Shown piece after piece: positions 1-9,527 of a stretch of 64,000 bases of DNA. The DNA is from Mesorhizobium caraganae (GTDB lineage: Bacteria; Pseudomonadota; Alphaproteobacteria; Rhizobiales; Rhizobiaceae), in the NCBI RefSeq assembly GCF_016836705.1, contig NZ_JAFCGY010000015.1, positions 62,001 through 126,000 on the forward strand, given 5' to 3'. Position 1 is the stretch's first letter. Each line of letters starts with the position of its first letter. Below the pieces are notes generated by a model that was given only the letters and a program-made list of their open reading frames with translations, did not search any database and was not told where the DNA came from. A program made the translations under genes and the position numbers.

Positions 1-136
1 CCGTCGCCGCCACCTCGACCAGCCGGTCGCGGTTGCGCTGCGCGTCGGCACGCAGCGGCTTTGGCGCTGTGGCTTCGCGCGCACCTTGGGCGGTGGCTGT
101 CTGCTGGTCGTCCAATTTTTTCTCCACTGTCGACAT
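1..136 (-). CDS. TetR-family transcriptional regulator, N-terminus only (cut by window edge)
   Basis: The reverse strand opens with ATG at 136 and stays open to the window edge, giving 45 residues. A charged, Gln-rich start is followed by RADAQRNRDRLVEVA, which is how the first helix of TetR/AcrR DNA-binding domains begins. The rest of the helix-turn-helix and the ligand domain lie outside. It is divergent from the molybdenum hydroxylase operon starting at 537 and could regulate it, but nothing in the visible sequence proves that. Confidence 0.6.
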   Translation of the reverse strand, partial: MSTVEKKLDDQQTATAQGAREATAPKPLRADAQRNRDRLVEVAAT

Positions 137-308
137 ATGGGGTCTTGAACCCCGAGGGGTAAGCTCCCAACTAAATAAACGGAGGCGCCTCCGCTTTAGT
201 GGAGCAGTCTTATCATATAATCAGGGGAGCCGGTATGTCACGTCCCTCGAACTTGCCTACCAGAGTTTCCCCATCTCGCTGGAGAATGGCGGGGACGCCT
301 GAGAGCGT

Positions 309-461
309 AATCTCCCCCCTCGAGAGGGAGATGTCGCCGAAGGCGACAGAGGGGGTCGGTTCGACCGGGCGCGACCTCCTGCGGCAGATGAGGTTAGCGC
401 TCCACGCGAGGCGACCCCCTCTGGCCGCTTCGCGGCCATCTCCCCCTCGAGGGGGGAGAAT
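309..461. repeat. Paired-palindrome intergenic element, family A, copy 1
   Basis: The element begins TCTCCCCCCTCGAGAGGGAG and ends with the near-reverse complement. Inner arms are AGAGGGGGTCG and CGACCCCCTCTGG, followed by the hairpin GGCCGCTTCGCGGCC. Copies with the same arms and a different central spacer lie near 44988 and 47726. It fills most of the gap between the TetR edge and the molybdenum hydroxylase operon. It is non-coding; short reading frames across it are artefacts. Confidence 0.85.
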
Positions 462-536
462 ACGCCTACCCTTGCCCTCCCTCACCCAAGCCCCATTTCA
501 ATCCCCTAGCGTCAAGCAACTGGAGCCAGACGCCTC

Positions 537-1031
537 ATGACCGACCAAACCACCTCCATCACCATCCCGATCCACCTCACCATCAACGGCCGCGATCACT
601 CACTCAACGTCGAGCCGCGCGTCACGCTGCTCGACGCGCTGCGTGATCGCCTCGACCTGACCGGCACCAAGAAGGGCTGCGACCACGGCCAGTGCGGTGC
701 TTGCACTGTGCATGTCGACGGCGAGCGCGTGCTTGCCTGCCTGACCCTGGCCGCGCAGGTCGAAGGCCGCGAAATCACCACCATCGAGGGGCTCGCCGGA
801 GCCGACGGCACGCTCGACGCCGTGCAGGCGGCCTTTCTCGAGCAGGACGCCTTCCAATGCGGCTACTGCACGCCCGGACAGATCATGTCGGCGGTGGCCT
901 GCATCCGCGAGGGCCATGCCGGCTCGGACGACGAGATCCGCGAATACATGGCCGGCAATCTCTGCCGCTGCGGCGCCTATCCGAACATCGTCGCCGCCGT
1001 GCGCCAAGCGGCCCTGGAGGTGGCATCATGA
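537..1031 (+). CDS. (2Fe-2S)-binding subunit of a PaoABC-like molybdenum hydroxylase
   Basis: A 164-residue electron-transfer subunit of the xanthine dehydrogenase/aldehyde oxidase family. The plant-ferredoxin cluster is bound by Cys48, 53, 56 and 68 (GCDHGQCGACT). The second cluster is bound by Cys108 and 111 (QCGYCTPG) and Cys143 and 145 (NLCRCG). The family carries electrons from the molybdenum site to FAD. Unlike E. coli PaoA it shows no twin-arginine signal, so the complex is probably cytoplasmic. Its stop overlaps the next start (ATGA), as expected for a coupled operon. The substrate is unknown; aromatic aldehydes are the usual guess for this subgroup. Confidence 0.93.
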   Translation: MTDQTTSITIPIHLTINGRDHSLNVEPRVTLLDALRDRLDLTGTKKGCDHGQCGACTVHVDGERVLACLTLAAQVEGREITTIEGLAGADGTLDAVQAAFLEQDAFQCGYCTPGQIMSAVACIREGHAGSDDEIREYMAGNLCRCGAYPNIVAAVRQAALEVAS

Positions 1032-2011
1032 GGGATTTTTCCTACGTTCGCGCCGACAGCATCGAGGCCGCGCGCAAGGCGACGGCGCTTCCCGGCGCCA
1101 TGCTGCTTGCTGGCGGCACGACGCTGGTGGACCTCGCCAAATGCGGCGTCGCCCAGCCTGAGACCGTGGTCGACATCACCCATCTCAAGGGGCTGGACAC
1201 GATCAGCGTCGATGCAGGCCGCGCCACGCTCGGCGCGCTGGCGAAAATGAGCCATGTCGCCGACCATGCCGGGATCAAGAGCCATTTTCCCGCTGTCTCG
1301 GAAGCACTGTGGCAGGCCGCCTCGGCGCAGCTGCGCAACATGGCGACCGTCGGCGGCAATCTGATGCAGCGCACGCGCTGCCCTTATTTCCGCGATCCCT
1401 CGAATTTTTCCGCCTGCAACAAGCGTGAGCCCGGCAGCGGCTGCTCGGCGATCGGTGGCGTGACGCGGGGCCACGCCGTGCTCGGCACCAGCCAGGCCTG
1501 CATCGCCATGTATCCGGGTGACCTGGCCACCGCGCTTGTCGCCTTCGATGCGACGGTCCATCTCGGCCAGCGCGTGCTCAAGGTCGACGATTTCTTCCTG
1601 CTGCCGGGCGACACGCCTGAGCGCGAACATGACATCCGCGCCGGCGAGATGATCACCGCGATCGAGATCCCCGGCTCGGCCGCCGCGCGGCGCTCGACCT
1701 ATCTCAAGGTGCGTGACCGCCAGTCCTACGAGTTCGCCGCGGCAAGTGCCGCGGTCGGGCTGGAGCTGGAAGCCGATGGCCGTACCATCCGCGACCTGCG
1801 CGTCGCGCTCGGCGGCGTCGCCACAAAACCGTGGCGGGCGCGCGCCGTGGAAGAGGCGCTGAAAGGCAAGGTCCTGGACGAAGACACCGTGCGCAAGGCG
1901 AGCGGGCTCGCCATGGAAGGCGCCGTCGACCATGGCGCCAACCACTACAAGATCGAGCTCGCGCCGCGCGTGGTCGCGCGCGCCATCCTCAAACTGGGAG
2001 AGACGGCATGA
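1028..2011 (+). CDS. FAD-binding subunit (PaoB-like) of a molybdenum hydroxylase
   Basis: A 327-residue subunit M. The FAD-binding segments are AGGTTLVDLAKC near residue 28 and ATVGGNLMQ near 106. A Cys-rich insert with Cys118, 130, 139 and 158 (including ACNKREPGSGC) matches the extra [4Fe-4S] loop of E. coli PaoB and of 4-hydroxybenzoyl-CoA reductase. That loop separates this subgroup from ordinary xanthine dehydrogenases. I chose ATG 1028 because it overlaps the upstream stop in the ATGA arrangement; a longer upstream frame is not conserved-looking. It ends overlapping the catalytic subunit gene. Confidence 0.92.
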   Translation: MRDFSYVRADSIEAARKATALPGAMLLAGGTTLVDLAKCGVAQPETVVDITHLKGLDTISVDAGRATLGALAKMSHVADHAGIKSHFPAVSEALWQAASAQLRNMATVGGNLMQRTRCPYFRDPSNFSACNKREPGSGCSAIGGVTRGHAVLGTSQACIAMYPGDLATALVAFDATVHLGQRVLKVDDFFLLPGDTPEREHDIRAGEMITAIEIPGSAAARRSTYLKVRDRQSYEFAAASAAVGLELEADGRTIRDLRVALGGVATKPWRARAVEEALKGKVLDEDTVRKASGLAMEGAVDHGANHYKIELAPRVVARAILKLGETA

Positions 2012-4323
2012 CCGTTCACAACATCAGACATGCCAATACAAGACATGCCGATTCGAGACATGGCGACGCCTCCGACGGCGCGGTCGGCGGACGGCTGTCG
2101 CGCGTCGATGGCCCGGCCAAGATCACCGGTGCTGCCAAATACGCCTTCGAGCAGCAGCTCGACGGGCTGGCGCATGCGGTGATGGTCGAGGCCACCATCG
2201 CCGCCGGTACGGTGCGCGCGATCGACACACGGGCCGCGGAGACCGCGCCGGGCGTGCTTCTGGTGCTGACGCCCGACACCATCATGGAGATCAAAGGCGC
2301 GTCGGACTGGCTGGGCAATCCGCCAACGCAGAAGACATACTCACCGCTCGCCCGTACTGTCACGTATTCCGGCCAGCATATAGCCGCCGTCGTGGCCGAG
2401 ACCTTCGAGCAGGCGGTCGCCGCGGCGGCCCTGGTCGAGGTCAGCTATGACGAGACGCCGGCCATCGTCGACCTCAGCGATGCCAAGGCCGGCGACGGCA
2501 TCCCGATCGATGTCATGACCAAGGAATGGGGCGACGCCGAAGCGGCGTTCGCCGCCGCACCGGTGCGCATCTGCGCCGCCTACAATACGCAGCGCGAATA
2601 TCAGGCGGCGATGGAGCCGCATGGGCTGATCGCGCGCTGGCAGGGCGAAGAGCTCACCATCTGGGAGCCCAGCCAGTGGCTGGACGGCATGGCGCGCACC
2701 TATGCCGAATGGTTCGGCGTGCCGTTCGAGAATGTGCGGCTGGTCTCGCCCTATATTGGCGGCGGCTTCGGCTCGAAGGCGCTGGCGCTCGCCCACAGCG
2801 CGGTGGCGGCGGCCTCGGCGAAAATGCTCGGACGGCCGGTGAAGCTGGTGCTGACAAGGCCGCAGAACTTCACCTCCTATGGCGGCCGCGCCGCGACCCG
2901 CCAGACGGTGACGATCGGCGCCGGCCGTGACGGCAAGATCCAGTCGATCGTGCATCGCGGCGTCAACGAGACCGCGGTCGACGGCATGTGGGTCGAGCCG
3001 CTGGCTTCGGTCACCTCGATCATGTACGCCACGCCCAACTTCTCCTCGAAGCAGAATGTTGTGCGGGTGAACACGGTGGTGCCCGGCGCCAAGCGGGCGC
3101 CTGGCGAAAACCCCAGCGCCTTCGGCATCGAATGCGCCATCGACGAGCTCGCCTATGAGGTCGGCGTCGACCCGCTGGAGATCCGGCTCAGGAACTACGC
3201 CGAACAGGATCCTGAGGCGAAAAAAGCCTGGTCGACAAGGCAGTTGCGCGAGGCTTTTGCCGCCGGTGCGGAACGCTTCGGCTGGTCGAAGCGCTCGCCC
3301 AAACCGCGTTCGATGCGCGACGGCCACCAGCTGATCGGCTGGGGCGTCGCCGCCGGCACCTATCCGGTGCGGCGCGCCTATGGCGAGGCCATCGTGCGCA
3401 TTCTCGCCGACGGCTCCGTCGAGGTCGAAAGCTCCTCGATCGACATGGGCCAGGGCACCTACACCATCCTGGCGCAGACAGCGGCCGAGACGGTCGGCGT
3501 GCCGGCCGACGATGTCGTGGTCAAGCTCGGCGACTCGCGCTTTCCCCGCGCCGGCGTCGCCGGCGGGTCGCGGCTGGCCGGCGTGATGACCGGCGCGGTC
3601 TACAAGGCGGCGACATCGGCGCTCGACCAGTTCGTCGGGCTGGCGATCAGCGATCCGCGCTCACCCTTCCACGCGCTACAGGCCAACACGCTGGTCGTCG
3701 CCAATGGCCGCATCACCGCGCCGCGCGGCGATGGTCCCGATGTCTCGATTGCCGAACTGCTGGCGAGCGTCGGCCGCGACCGCATCGAAGCCACCGGCGA
3801 CACCATGCCGGCCAATTCGAGCGCCGAGGACCGCTACAAGAACTACACCACCATCGCCACGTCGGTGCCGCACACCGAGGGCGACTATTCCCGCCACTCC
3901 TGGTGCGCGCATTTCATCGAGGTGCGGGTCGACGAGGATTTCGGCACGGTGCGCGTGTCGCGCGTGGTGTCGGCGCTGGATTCCGGCCGGCTCTACAACC
4001 CGAAACTCGCCGAAAGCCAGTGGAAGGGCGGCATCATCATGGGCATCGGCCAGGCGCTGCTCGAAGAAGGCATCGTCGACCGCAGGCATGGCCGCATCGT
4101 CAACAACAACCTTGCCGACTATCTGGTGCCGACCAATGCCGACATCCCCGATATCGAAGTGATCTCGGTCGGCATTCCCGACCTGCATTCCTCGGTGCTC
4201 GGCGGCAAGGGCGTGGGCGAACTCGCCATCGTCGGCGTAGCGCCGGCGATCGCCAATGCTGTGTTTCACGCCACGGGCAAAAGAGTGCGTGACCTGCCGA
4301 TCACGCTGGAGAAGCTGATTTAG
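2008..4323 (+). CDS. Molybdopterin-binding catalytic subunit (PaoC-like)
   Basis: A 771-residue large subunit. GGGFGSKA near residue 251 is the molybdopterin-contact loop of the family. KGVGELAIVG near residue 735 carries the conserved catalytic Glu that attacks at the molybdenum centre. Length and order (2Fe-2S, FAD, Mo) match paoABC and related three-gene aldehyde oxidoreductases. The start at 2008 overlaps the FAD subunit stop. The first 25 residues are unusual: a His-rich stretch with three near-repeats of RHA/RHG. No XdhC-like chaperone gene follows, so cofactor insertion must be encoded elsewhere. Confidence 0.93.
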   Translation: MTVHNIRHANTRHADSRHGDASDGAVGGRLSRVDGPAKITGAAKYAFEQQLDGLAHAVMVEATIAAGTVRAIDTRAAETAPGVLLVLTPDTIMEIKGASDWLGNPPTQKTYSPLARTVTYSGQHIAAVVAETFEQAVAAAALVEVSYDETPAIVDLSDAKAGDGIPIDVMTKEWGDAEAAFAAAPVRICAAYNTQREYQAAMEPHGLIARWQGEELTIWEPSQWLDGMARTYAEWFGVPFENVRLVSPYIGGGFGSKALALAHSAVAAASAKMLGRPVKLVLTRPQNFTSYGGRAATRQTVTIGAGRDGKIQSIVHRGVNETAVDGMWVEPLASVTSIMYATPNFSSKQNVVRVNTVVPGAKRAPGENPSAFGIECAIDELAYEVGVDPLEIRLRNYAEQDPEAKKAWSTRQLREAFAAGAERFGWSKRSPKPRSMRDGHQLIGWGVAAGTYPVRRAYGEAIVRILADGSVEVESSSIDMGQGTYTILAQTAAETVGVPADDVVVKLGDSRFPRAGVAGGSRLAGVMTGAVYKAATSALDQFVGLAISDPRSPFHALQANTLVVANGRITAPRGDGPDVSIAELLASVGRDRIEATGDTMPANSSAEDRYKNYTTIATSVPHTEGDYSRHSWCAHFIEVRVDEDFGTVRVSRVVSALDSGRLYNPKLAESQWKGGIIMGIGQALLEEGIVDRRHGRIVNNNLADYLVPTNADIPDIEVISVGIPDLHSSVLGGKGVGELAIVGVAPAIANAVFHATGKRVRDLPITLEKLI

Positions 4324-4387
4324 GGAAGCGATGGCGGGGGAGATCGTCGTCACCCTCGCCTCGCCAATCTCCGGCGTCGGCCCCTAC

Positions 4388-5398
4388 CTACCACTCCAAC
4401 CCGAACACCAGCTTGCCGAAGTGCAGGCCGCCGGCGGCCATGTGTGCGTAGGCTTCGACCGCTTCGTTCTGCGAAAAAACCTTGTCGACGACCGGATCGA
4501 TGCGGGCGGCGGCGATGGCGTAGGCGGCGTCGCGAAGGTCGGATACCGATCCGGTATTGTTGCCCACCACCTTCAACGCCTTGATGATGATCGGCAGCAG
4601 GTTGACCGTAGCCTCGGCGCCGGTGACGAAACCGATGGTGAACAACGTGCCGCCAGGCGCGGTGGCGTTGACGGCGCGGGCGAAGGTGGCGGTGCCGGCG
4701 GTCTCGACGACGAGGTCGGCGCCGAGGCCGCCGGTCAATTCCAGCACCTTGCCGTCCCAGTCGGGCGTCTCGCGGTAGTTGATGAGATGATCGGCGCCGA
4801 GTGCCTTCGCCCGCTCCAGCTTCTCGTCCGACGACGAAGTGATGATGACGGTGGCGCCGGCGGCTTTCGCCAGCTGCAGGGTGAAGATGGAGACGCCGCC
4901 GGTGCCGAGCAGCACGACGACCGAGCCCGGCCCGACACCGGCGGCGCGGATGGCGTTCCAGGCGGTGGTGCCGGCGATCGGCAGCGTCGACGCCGCCTCG
5001 AAGGAGAGATGCGCCGGCACCGGCACGACCGAATTGGCCGGCAGCGCGACATATTCGGCCAGCGACCCCGGCAGCGAAATGCCGCGCATCTGCGTCATCT
5101 CGTAAGGCCGCGGCCGGCCACCGATCCAGCGCGGCTTGGCATGGGCGACAACGCGATCGCCGACGGCGAATCCCGTAACCCCCTCGCCCAGTGAGACGAT
5201 CTCGCCGGCGCCGTCGGCGACGGGGACGAGCGGAAAGCTCGGTCCGGGATAATTGCCGCTCGCCACCGCGACATCGACAAAGTTGAGGCTCGCCGCACGC
5301 TGGCGGATCAGCACCTCACCGCGCTGCGGTTCGGGGGTGGCAATGGTGGCGGCGCGGAAGGCGTCCAGCCTTGCCTGGCTCAGTTCGATGGCTTTCAT
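4388..5398 (-). CDS. Zinc-independent MDR-family quinone oxidoreductase
   Basis: A 336-residue medium-chain dehydrogenase/reductase. An N-terminal GroES-like domain (about 1-125) lacks the Cys and His ligands of the catalytic zinc. A Rossmann domain carries LLGTGGVSIF near residue 166. This is the pattern of NAD(P)H:quinone oxidoreductase and enoyl reductase relatives. The gene is divergent from the LysR regulator at 5496 with about 97 bases between starts, the usual arrangement of a LysR regulator and its target. The substrate cannot be read from the sequence. Confidence 0.85.
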   Translation of the reverse strand: MKAIELSQARLDAFRAATIATPEPQRGEVLIRQRAASLNFVDVAVASGNYPGPSFPLVPVADGAGEIVSLGEGVTGFAVGDRVVAHAKPRWIGGRPRPYEMTQMRGISLPGSLAEYVALPANSVVPVPAHLSFEAASTLPIAGTTAWNAIRAAGVGPGSVVVLLGTGGVSIFTLQLAKAAGATVIITSSSDEKLERAKALGADHLINYRETPDWDGKVLELTGGLGADLVVETAGTATFARAVNATAPGGTLFTIGFVTGAEATVNLLPIIIKALKVVGNNTGSVSDLRDAAYAIAAARIDPVVDKVFSQNEAVEAYAHMAAGGLHFGKLVFGLEW

Positions 5399-5495
5399 GG
5401 TTTCACTCCGGTGGAACGATTGATGGGTTGAGTGAAGCTAGCTGCTGCGATATGTCTGGATAATCCTTGCCTTTTACATTTCAATAATGTGACTT

Positions 5496-6425
5496 ATGCA
5501 GCAATCTCATGAACCGATAACCCTTGCCGAAATGGCGGCCTTCGCGGCCATCGCCGAGGCGCGGTCCTTCACAAGGGCGGCGGCGCGTGTCGGGCGCGAC
5601 GCGACCATCCTGTCGCGGCGCCTGCAATCGCTGGAGGAGCGGCTGGGCGTCAGGCTGCTCCATCGCACGACGCGCAGCGTGTCGCTGACGGAAGCGGGCG
5701 CCGAATTCATGGTGCGGGTGCGCGCTATCCTCGCCTCCGTGGACGAGGCCGAGGCTGCCGCGTCGGCGCATGCCGGCGGCGGCCCGCGCGGCCTGCTCAG
5801 GCTGGCGCTGCCCGGCACGTTCGGGCGCATGTGGATCGGGCCGCTGCTGCCTCAGTTCCTTGCCGAATTTCCCGATGTCCGCATCGAGGCCGAATTCTCC
5901 AACCGTTTCGCCGATCTGGTCGCCGAGAATTTCGACGTCGCCGTGCGGCTCGGCGCGCTGGAGGATTCACGCCTGGTGGCGCGCAAGGTGGCGACGCGGC
6001 GGCGGCTGCTCTGCGCCGCCCCCTCATATCTCGCCCGAAGGGGCAGGCCGGAGACACCGCGGGCGCTGCTCGAACATTCCTGCCTGGGCTTCAGCGGTTT
6101 CCAGACCTTTCCCGCCTGGGAGATGACCGACCGGGAGGGCCGGAGCGTGCGCGTCGAAGTCTCCGGGCCGTTGGTCACCGATGATGCCGAGGTGCTGGTC
6201 GAGGCCGCCGTGCAAGGCGTCGGCCTGATGATGAGCACCGACTGGTTGGTCGGCCGCGAACTCGCCGACGGACGGCTGGTGCCAATCCTGGAAGACTGGA
6301 CGCTGGCCGACGAAGGCGCGATCTATGTCGTCACGCCCTCAGCCAAAGGACAAGCCGCCAAGACGCGCGCCTTCGCCGACTGGATCGGCAAGCGCTTCGC
6401 CCCGGAGCCGCCCTGGCGGCGGTGA
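5496..6425 (+). CDS. LysR-family transcriptional regulator
   Basis: A 309-residue regulator. A winged helix-turn-helix fills roughly residues 8-66 (FAAIAEARSFTRAAARVGRD, then SRRLQSLEERLGVRLLHR). It is followed by a periplasmic-binding-protein-like effector domain from about 90 to 300. The subgroup resembles the CrgA/AaeR-like class. It is divergent from the quinone oxidoreductase at 4388-5398 and probably controls it and itself from the shared 97-base interval. The effector is unknown. Confidence 0.9.
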   Translation: MQQSHEPITLAEMAAFAAIAEARSFTRAAARVGRDATILSRRLQSLEERLGVRLLHRTTRSVSLTEAGAEFMVRVRAILASVDEAEAAASAHAGGGPRGLLRLALPGTFGRMWIGPLLPQFLAEFPDVRIEAEFSNRFADLVAENFDVAVRLGALEDSRLVARKVATRRRLLCAAPSYLARRGRPETPRALLEHSCLGFSGFQTFPAWEMTDREGRSVRVEVSGPLVTDDAEVLVEAAVQGVGLMMSTDWLVGRELADGRLVPILEDWTLADEGAIYVVTPSAKGQAAKTRAFADWIGKRFAPEPPWRR

Positions 6426-6544
6426 GGCTTGCCAGTCTCCCCTTTTGCGGAGAGATGGCCGGCAGACCATAAGGTGGGTGCGAAGGAAAGCGGCTTTCAT
6501 TCCAGCTTGGTTTCCTCGCCCGTCGCGCCGACTCAGGCCTTCGC

Positions 6545-7303
6545 TCACTTCCCCTGCTGCTTCAGGAACTGGCTGAGCAGATCCACCGGTAGCGGGAACA
6601 CCACCGTGGACGAGCGCTCGCCGGCGATGTCGTGCAAAGCCTCGAAATAGCGCAGCTGCATGGCCTGCGGCTCGGCCGCCAGCATCTTGCCGGCCTCGAC
6701 GAGTTTTGCCGCCGCCTGCTGCTCGCCATCGGCATTGATCACCTTGGCGCGCCGCAGTCGCTCGGCTTCGGCCTGCTTGGCGATGGCGCGGATCATGCTT
6801 TCGTTCAAGTCGACGTGCTTGATCTCGACATTGGACACCTTGATGCCCCAGGCATCGGTGCGCTGATCGAGGATCTCCTGGATGTCGCTGTTGAGCTTGT
6901 CGCGCTCGGCCAGCATCTCGTCGAGTTCGTGCTTGCCGAGCACCGAGCGCAGCGTGGTCTGCGCCAGCTGGTTGGTGGCGGCCATGAAGTCCTCGACCTG
7001 GATGATCGCCCGCTCGGCGTCGACGATGCGGAAATAGAGCACCGCGTTGACCTTTACCGAGACGTTGTCGCGCGAGATGACGTCCTGCGGCGGCACGTCC
7101 TGCACCACCACGCGCAGATCGACCCGCACCATCTGCTGGATGAAGGGCACGAGGAGGATGAGGCCGGGACCCTTGACCCCGGTGAAGCGGCCGAGCGTGA
7201 AGACCACGCCGCGCTCATATTCCCTGAGGATACGGATGGCCGCGGACAGGAACATGATCACGACCAGCGCGAGGATCAGATAGGCCACGTAACCAATCAT
7301 CAT
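6545..7303 (-). CDS. Slipin (stomatin-like SPFH membrane protein)
   Basis: A 252-residue protein with one N-terminal membrane segment (about 3-22) followed by an SPFH/band-7 domain. Family landmarks are YERGVVFTLGRFTG near 30, DNVSVKVNAVLYFRI, and the coiled tail with KQAEAERLRRAKVINADGEQ. Slipins form membrane scaffolds and are partners of NfeD proteases. The gene overlaps the NfeD stop by four bases and must be co-transcribed with it. The upstream and downstream partner together form the classic nfeD-slipin pair. Confidence 0.93.
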   Translation of the reverse strand: MMIGYVAYLILALVVIMFLSAAIRILREYERGVVFTLGRFTGVKGPGLILLVPFIQQMVRVDLRVVVQDVPPQDVISRDNVSVKVNAVLYFRIVDAERAIIQVEDFMAATNQLAQTTLRSVLGKHELDEMLAERDKLNSDIQEILDQRTDAWGIKVSNVEIKHVDLNESMIRAIAKQAEAERLRRAKVINADGEQQAAAKLVEAGKMLAAEPQAMQLRYFEALHDIAGERSSTVVFPLPVDLLSQFLKQQGK

Positions 7304-8679
7304 TTTATTGCTCCATTGTCTCCCGCTTCGCGGCGCCTGACTGTCAGCACGAGGTCACTGACATCGGTCACCTCGACGCTGTCGCCCGGCGCGACGGGTC
7401 CGTTGGCCTTCGCCCGCCAGCGCTCGCCCAAGGCCAGCACATGGCCCTCACCGCCCTGCCAGTCGAGGATCTCGGCGGGCTGGCCGCGCATGGCCTCGCC
7501 GCCGACGCGCGGCGGGTTCTTGCGCGCCGCCCAGACAAAGGTGCCGGTCAGCAGCGCCAGCCCCAGCGTCAGCGCCGCGGCGGGGCCGATGACGGCCCAT
7601 GACATCGCGAAGCCCGGCCCCTGAGTCTTGAGCAGCATGGCGGCGCCGAGCAGGAAGGCGGCGACGCCGCCGAATCCAAGCACGACTGTGGGATTGACGG
7701 CCTCGACGACGAGGAAGGCAACACCGAGCAGCATCAGGGCAAGGCCGGTATAGTTGATCGGCAGGAGATTGAGCGCATAGAGGCCGAGCACGAGGCAGAT
7801 CGTGCCGATGACGCCGGGCGCGACCGCGCCGGGGCTGGTGAACTCGAAGACGATGCCGTAGACGCCGACCAGCATCAGGATGATGGCGATGTTCGGATCG
7901 GTGATGACGGAGAGCAGCCGGATGAACCAGCCGGGCTCCAGCGTTTCGACCGGCAGGCCCTTGGTCGCCAGCACCTGTTTCTTGCCGGCCACATCGACCG
8001 TGCGCCCATCGGCCAGTTGCAGGAGCTCGGTGGTGTCGCGGGCCACAAAGTCGATGACATGCTCCTGCAGAGCCGCGTTGGCCGACAGGCTCGCCGCCTC
8101 GCGCACGGCCTTTTCGCCCCAGTCGCCATTGCGCCCGCGCAGTTCGGCGAGCGAGCGGATCAAGGCGACCGCATCATTGGTTACCTTGGCCATCATGGCG
8201 TCGCTCGCCGGCCGCCCGGTGGCGTCCTTCTCCTCGCCCTTGTTCTTGTCGCCGCCGGGAAGCGACGGCAGCCCACCCATCTCGACTGGCGTCGCCGCGC
8301 CCAGATTGGTGCCGGGCGCCATCGCAGCCACATGGGTGGCATAGAGGATATAGGTGCCGGCACTCGCCGCATGGCCGCCGGCCGGCGCGACATAGCCGAT
8401 GACAGGCACCGGCGAAGCCAGGATGTCGGCGATCATCTCGCGCATCGAAGTGACCAGCCCGCCAGGCGTGTCGAGCTGAAGGATGAGGACTTCGGCGTCC
8501 CGCCTGGCGGCAACATCAAGCGCTTCCTTGAATTGCCTGGTACTTGCCGGCCCGATGGCGCCGTCGATGGCGACGCTCAGCGCGACCTTCTCGCTCTCGG
8601 CTGATGAGAAGGGAGAAACGACAGCCGCGACAACGAAGGCCGCAGCAAAAAGGGCCACCCGCGCGAAGGTCACGCTCAA
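7300..8679 (-). CDS. nfeD: NfeD-family membrane serine protease
   Basis: A 459-residue full-length NfeD. A signal peptide or anchor (1-27) leads into a ClpP-like protease domain. The nucleophile is Ser106 in GGHAASAGT and the general base is probably Lys165 in MMAKVTND; both fit the Ser-Lys dyad known for archaeal NfeD (PH1510). Four to five membrane helices follow, then a C-terminal NfeD beta-barrel. The family cleaves stomatin-like proteins in membranes. It is the first gene of a two-gene operon with the slipin. Confidence 0.93.
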   Translation of the reverse strand: MSVTFARVALFAAAFVVAAVVSPFSSAESEKVALSVAIDGAIGPASTRQFKEALDVAARRDAEVLILQLDTPGGLVTSMREMIADILASPVPVIGYVAPAGGHAASAGTYILYATHVAAMAPGTNLGAATPVEMGGLPSLPGGDKNKGEEKDATGRPASDAMMAKVTNDAVALIRSLAELRGRNGDWGEKAVREAASLSANAALQEHVIDFVARDTTELLQLADGRTVDVAGKKQVLATKGLPVETLEPGWFIRLLSVITDPNIAIILMLVGVYGIVFEFTSPGAVAPGVIGTICLVLGLYALNLLPINYTGLALMLLGVAFLVVEAVNPTVVLGFGGVAAFLLGAAMLLKTQGPGFAMSWAVIGPAAALTLGLALLTGTFVWAARKNPPRVGGEAMRGQPAEILDWQGGEGHVLALGERWRAKANGPVAPGDSVEVTDVSDLVLTVRRREAGDNGAIK

Positions 8680-8879
8680 AGCTCCATAGATTCAATATGG
8701 GTTGTATTTTGGCGAAGTCCATGGGGAGTGGTGCCGATGATTTGGCGAACGCGGCTGAGCGCGCAATCTCAGCGGGGGATTGCGCCCGCAGCCGTTTTCG
8801 CCAACTATCGGCGCAACGCCCGGCTTCAGTTATTCTCTGTGATCCGGGCCGCGGATGCCTGGGTGGCCTGGGGGAGACC

Positions 8880-9377
8880 ATGAGAAGGGGATTGGTGAAA
8901 TTCATCGTGGCCGTCGCGGCCACACTCCAGGCCGCGCAGCCAGTGTTTGCGGCACCGTGCGGCTGGACCGCGAAGATGGAGGAAGACGAGGGCGGCAGCG
9001 TGCTGACGGCCTCGGTGTGCGGCGGACCGAAGGCCGATGCGCATCTGATGCTGGTCTGTTTCGACAAGCCGGTGCTGAGCTACGATCTCGGCGCCTCGGG
9101 CCAGCAGCTGGAGCCTGGCATCAGCGGCTCCTTCACCTTCAAGGCCGGCGACAAGAGCGTCACCAAGACGCTCCAGCTCGAGGCAATGTACAATTATTTC
9201 ACGCTGGAATTGTCAGGTGCGACCGATCCGCTGCTCGCATTGTTGCGCGGCAAGGGTGACGTCACGGTTACGGCCGACAAATATGGCGAGAACAGCTTTC
9301 CGTTGACGGGGTCGAGCGCTGCCATCGGCAAGGTGATGGCGCAGTGCGGCAAAAGCTCTTCCGGCGAGGCAGACTGA
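8880..9377 (+). CDS. Secreted hypothetical protein
   Basis: A 165-residue protein that I do not recognise. A signal peptide covers about residues 1-24 (cleavage after PVFA). The mature part has three Cys and beta-rich stretches such as SGSFTFKAGDKSVTKTL. I chose ATG 8880 because GGGGAGACC sits directly before it and the signal peptide begins there; the frame is open further upstream but reads as non-coding. A strong terminator follows at 9410-9438, so the gene is probably monocistronic. Confidence 0.7.
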   Translation: MRRGLVKFIVAVAATLQAAQPVFAAPCGWTAKMEEDEGGSVLTASVCGGPKADAHLMLVCFDKPVLSYDLGASGQQLEPGISGSFTFKAGDKSVTKTLQLEAMYNYFTLELSGATDPLLALLRGKGDVTVTADKYGENSFPLTGSSAAIGKVMAQCGKSSSGEAD

Positions 9378-9409
9378 GGCCATAGCCCTGACCGAATTAC
9401 TGCATGGAG

Positions 9410-9438
9410 ATGGCGGGCTTTGAGCCCGCCATTTTGTT
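9410..9438 (+). terminator. Rho-independent terminator after the secreted protein gene
   Basis: The stem ATGGCGGGCT pairs with AGCCCGCCAT across a two-base loop and is followed by TTTGTTT. The same stem sequence, with a different loop, is used at 33213. Confidence 0.8.
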
Positions 9439-9527
9439 TGCCGGTGAAGAGGCCCACCCCTTGCGTATCGCCCCGCGATTGACCAATCTCGCCGACACTG
9501 TCATGAGCCGCGGTCGGGGGATCGCAT

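Noticed and set aside
977..1945. Reverse-strand open frame opposite the FAD subunit
   Set aside because: Shadow of a gene with intact cofactor motifs; no ribosome site or family.
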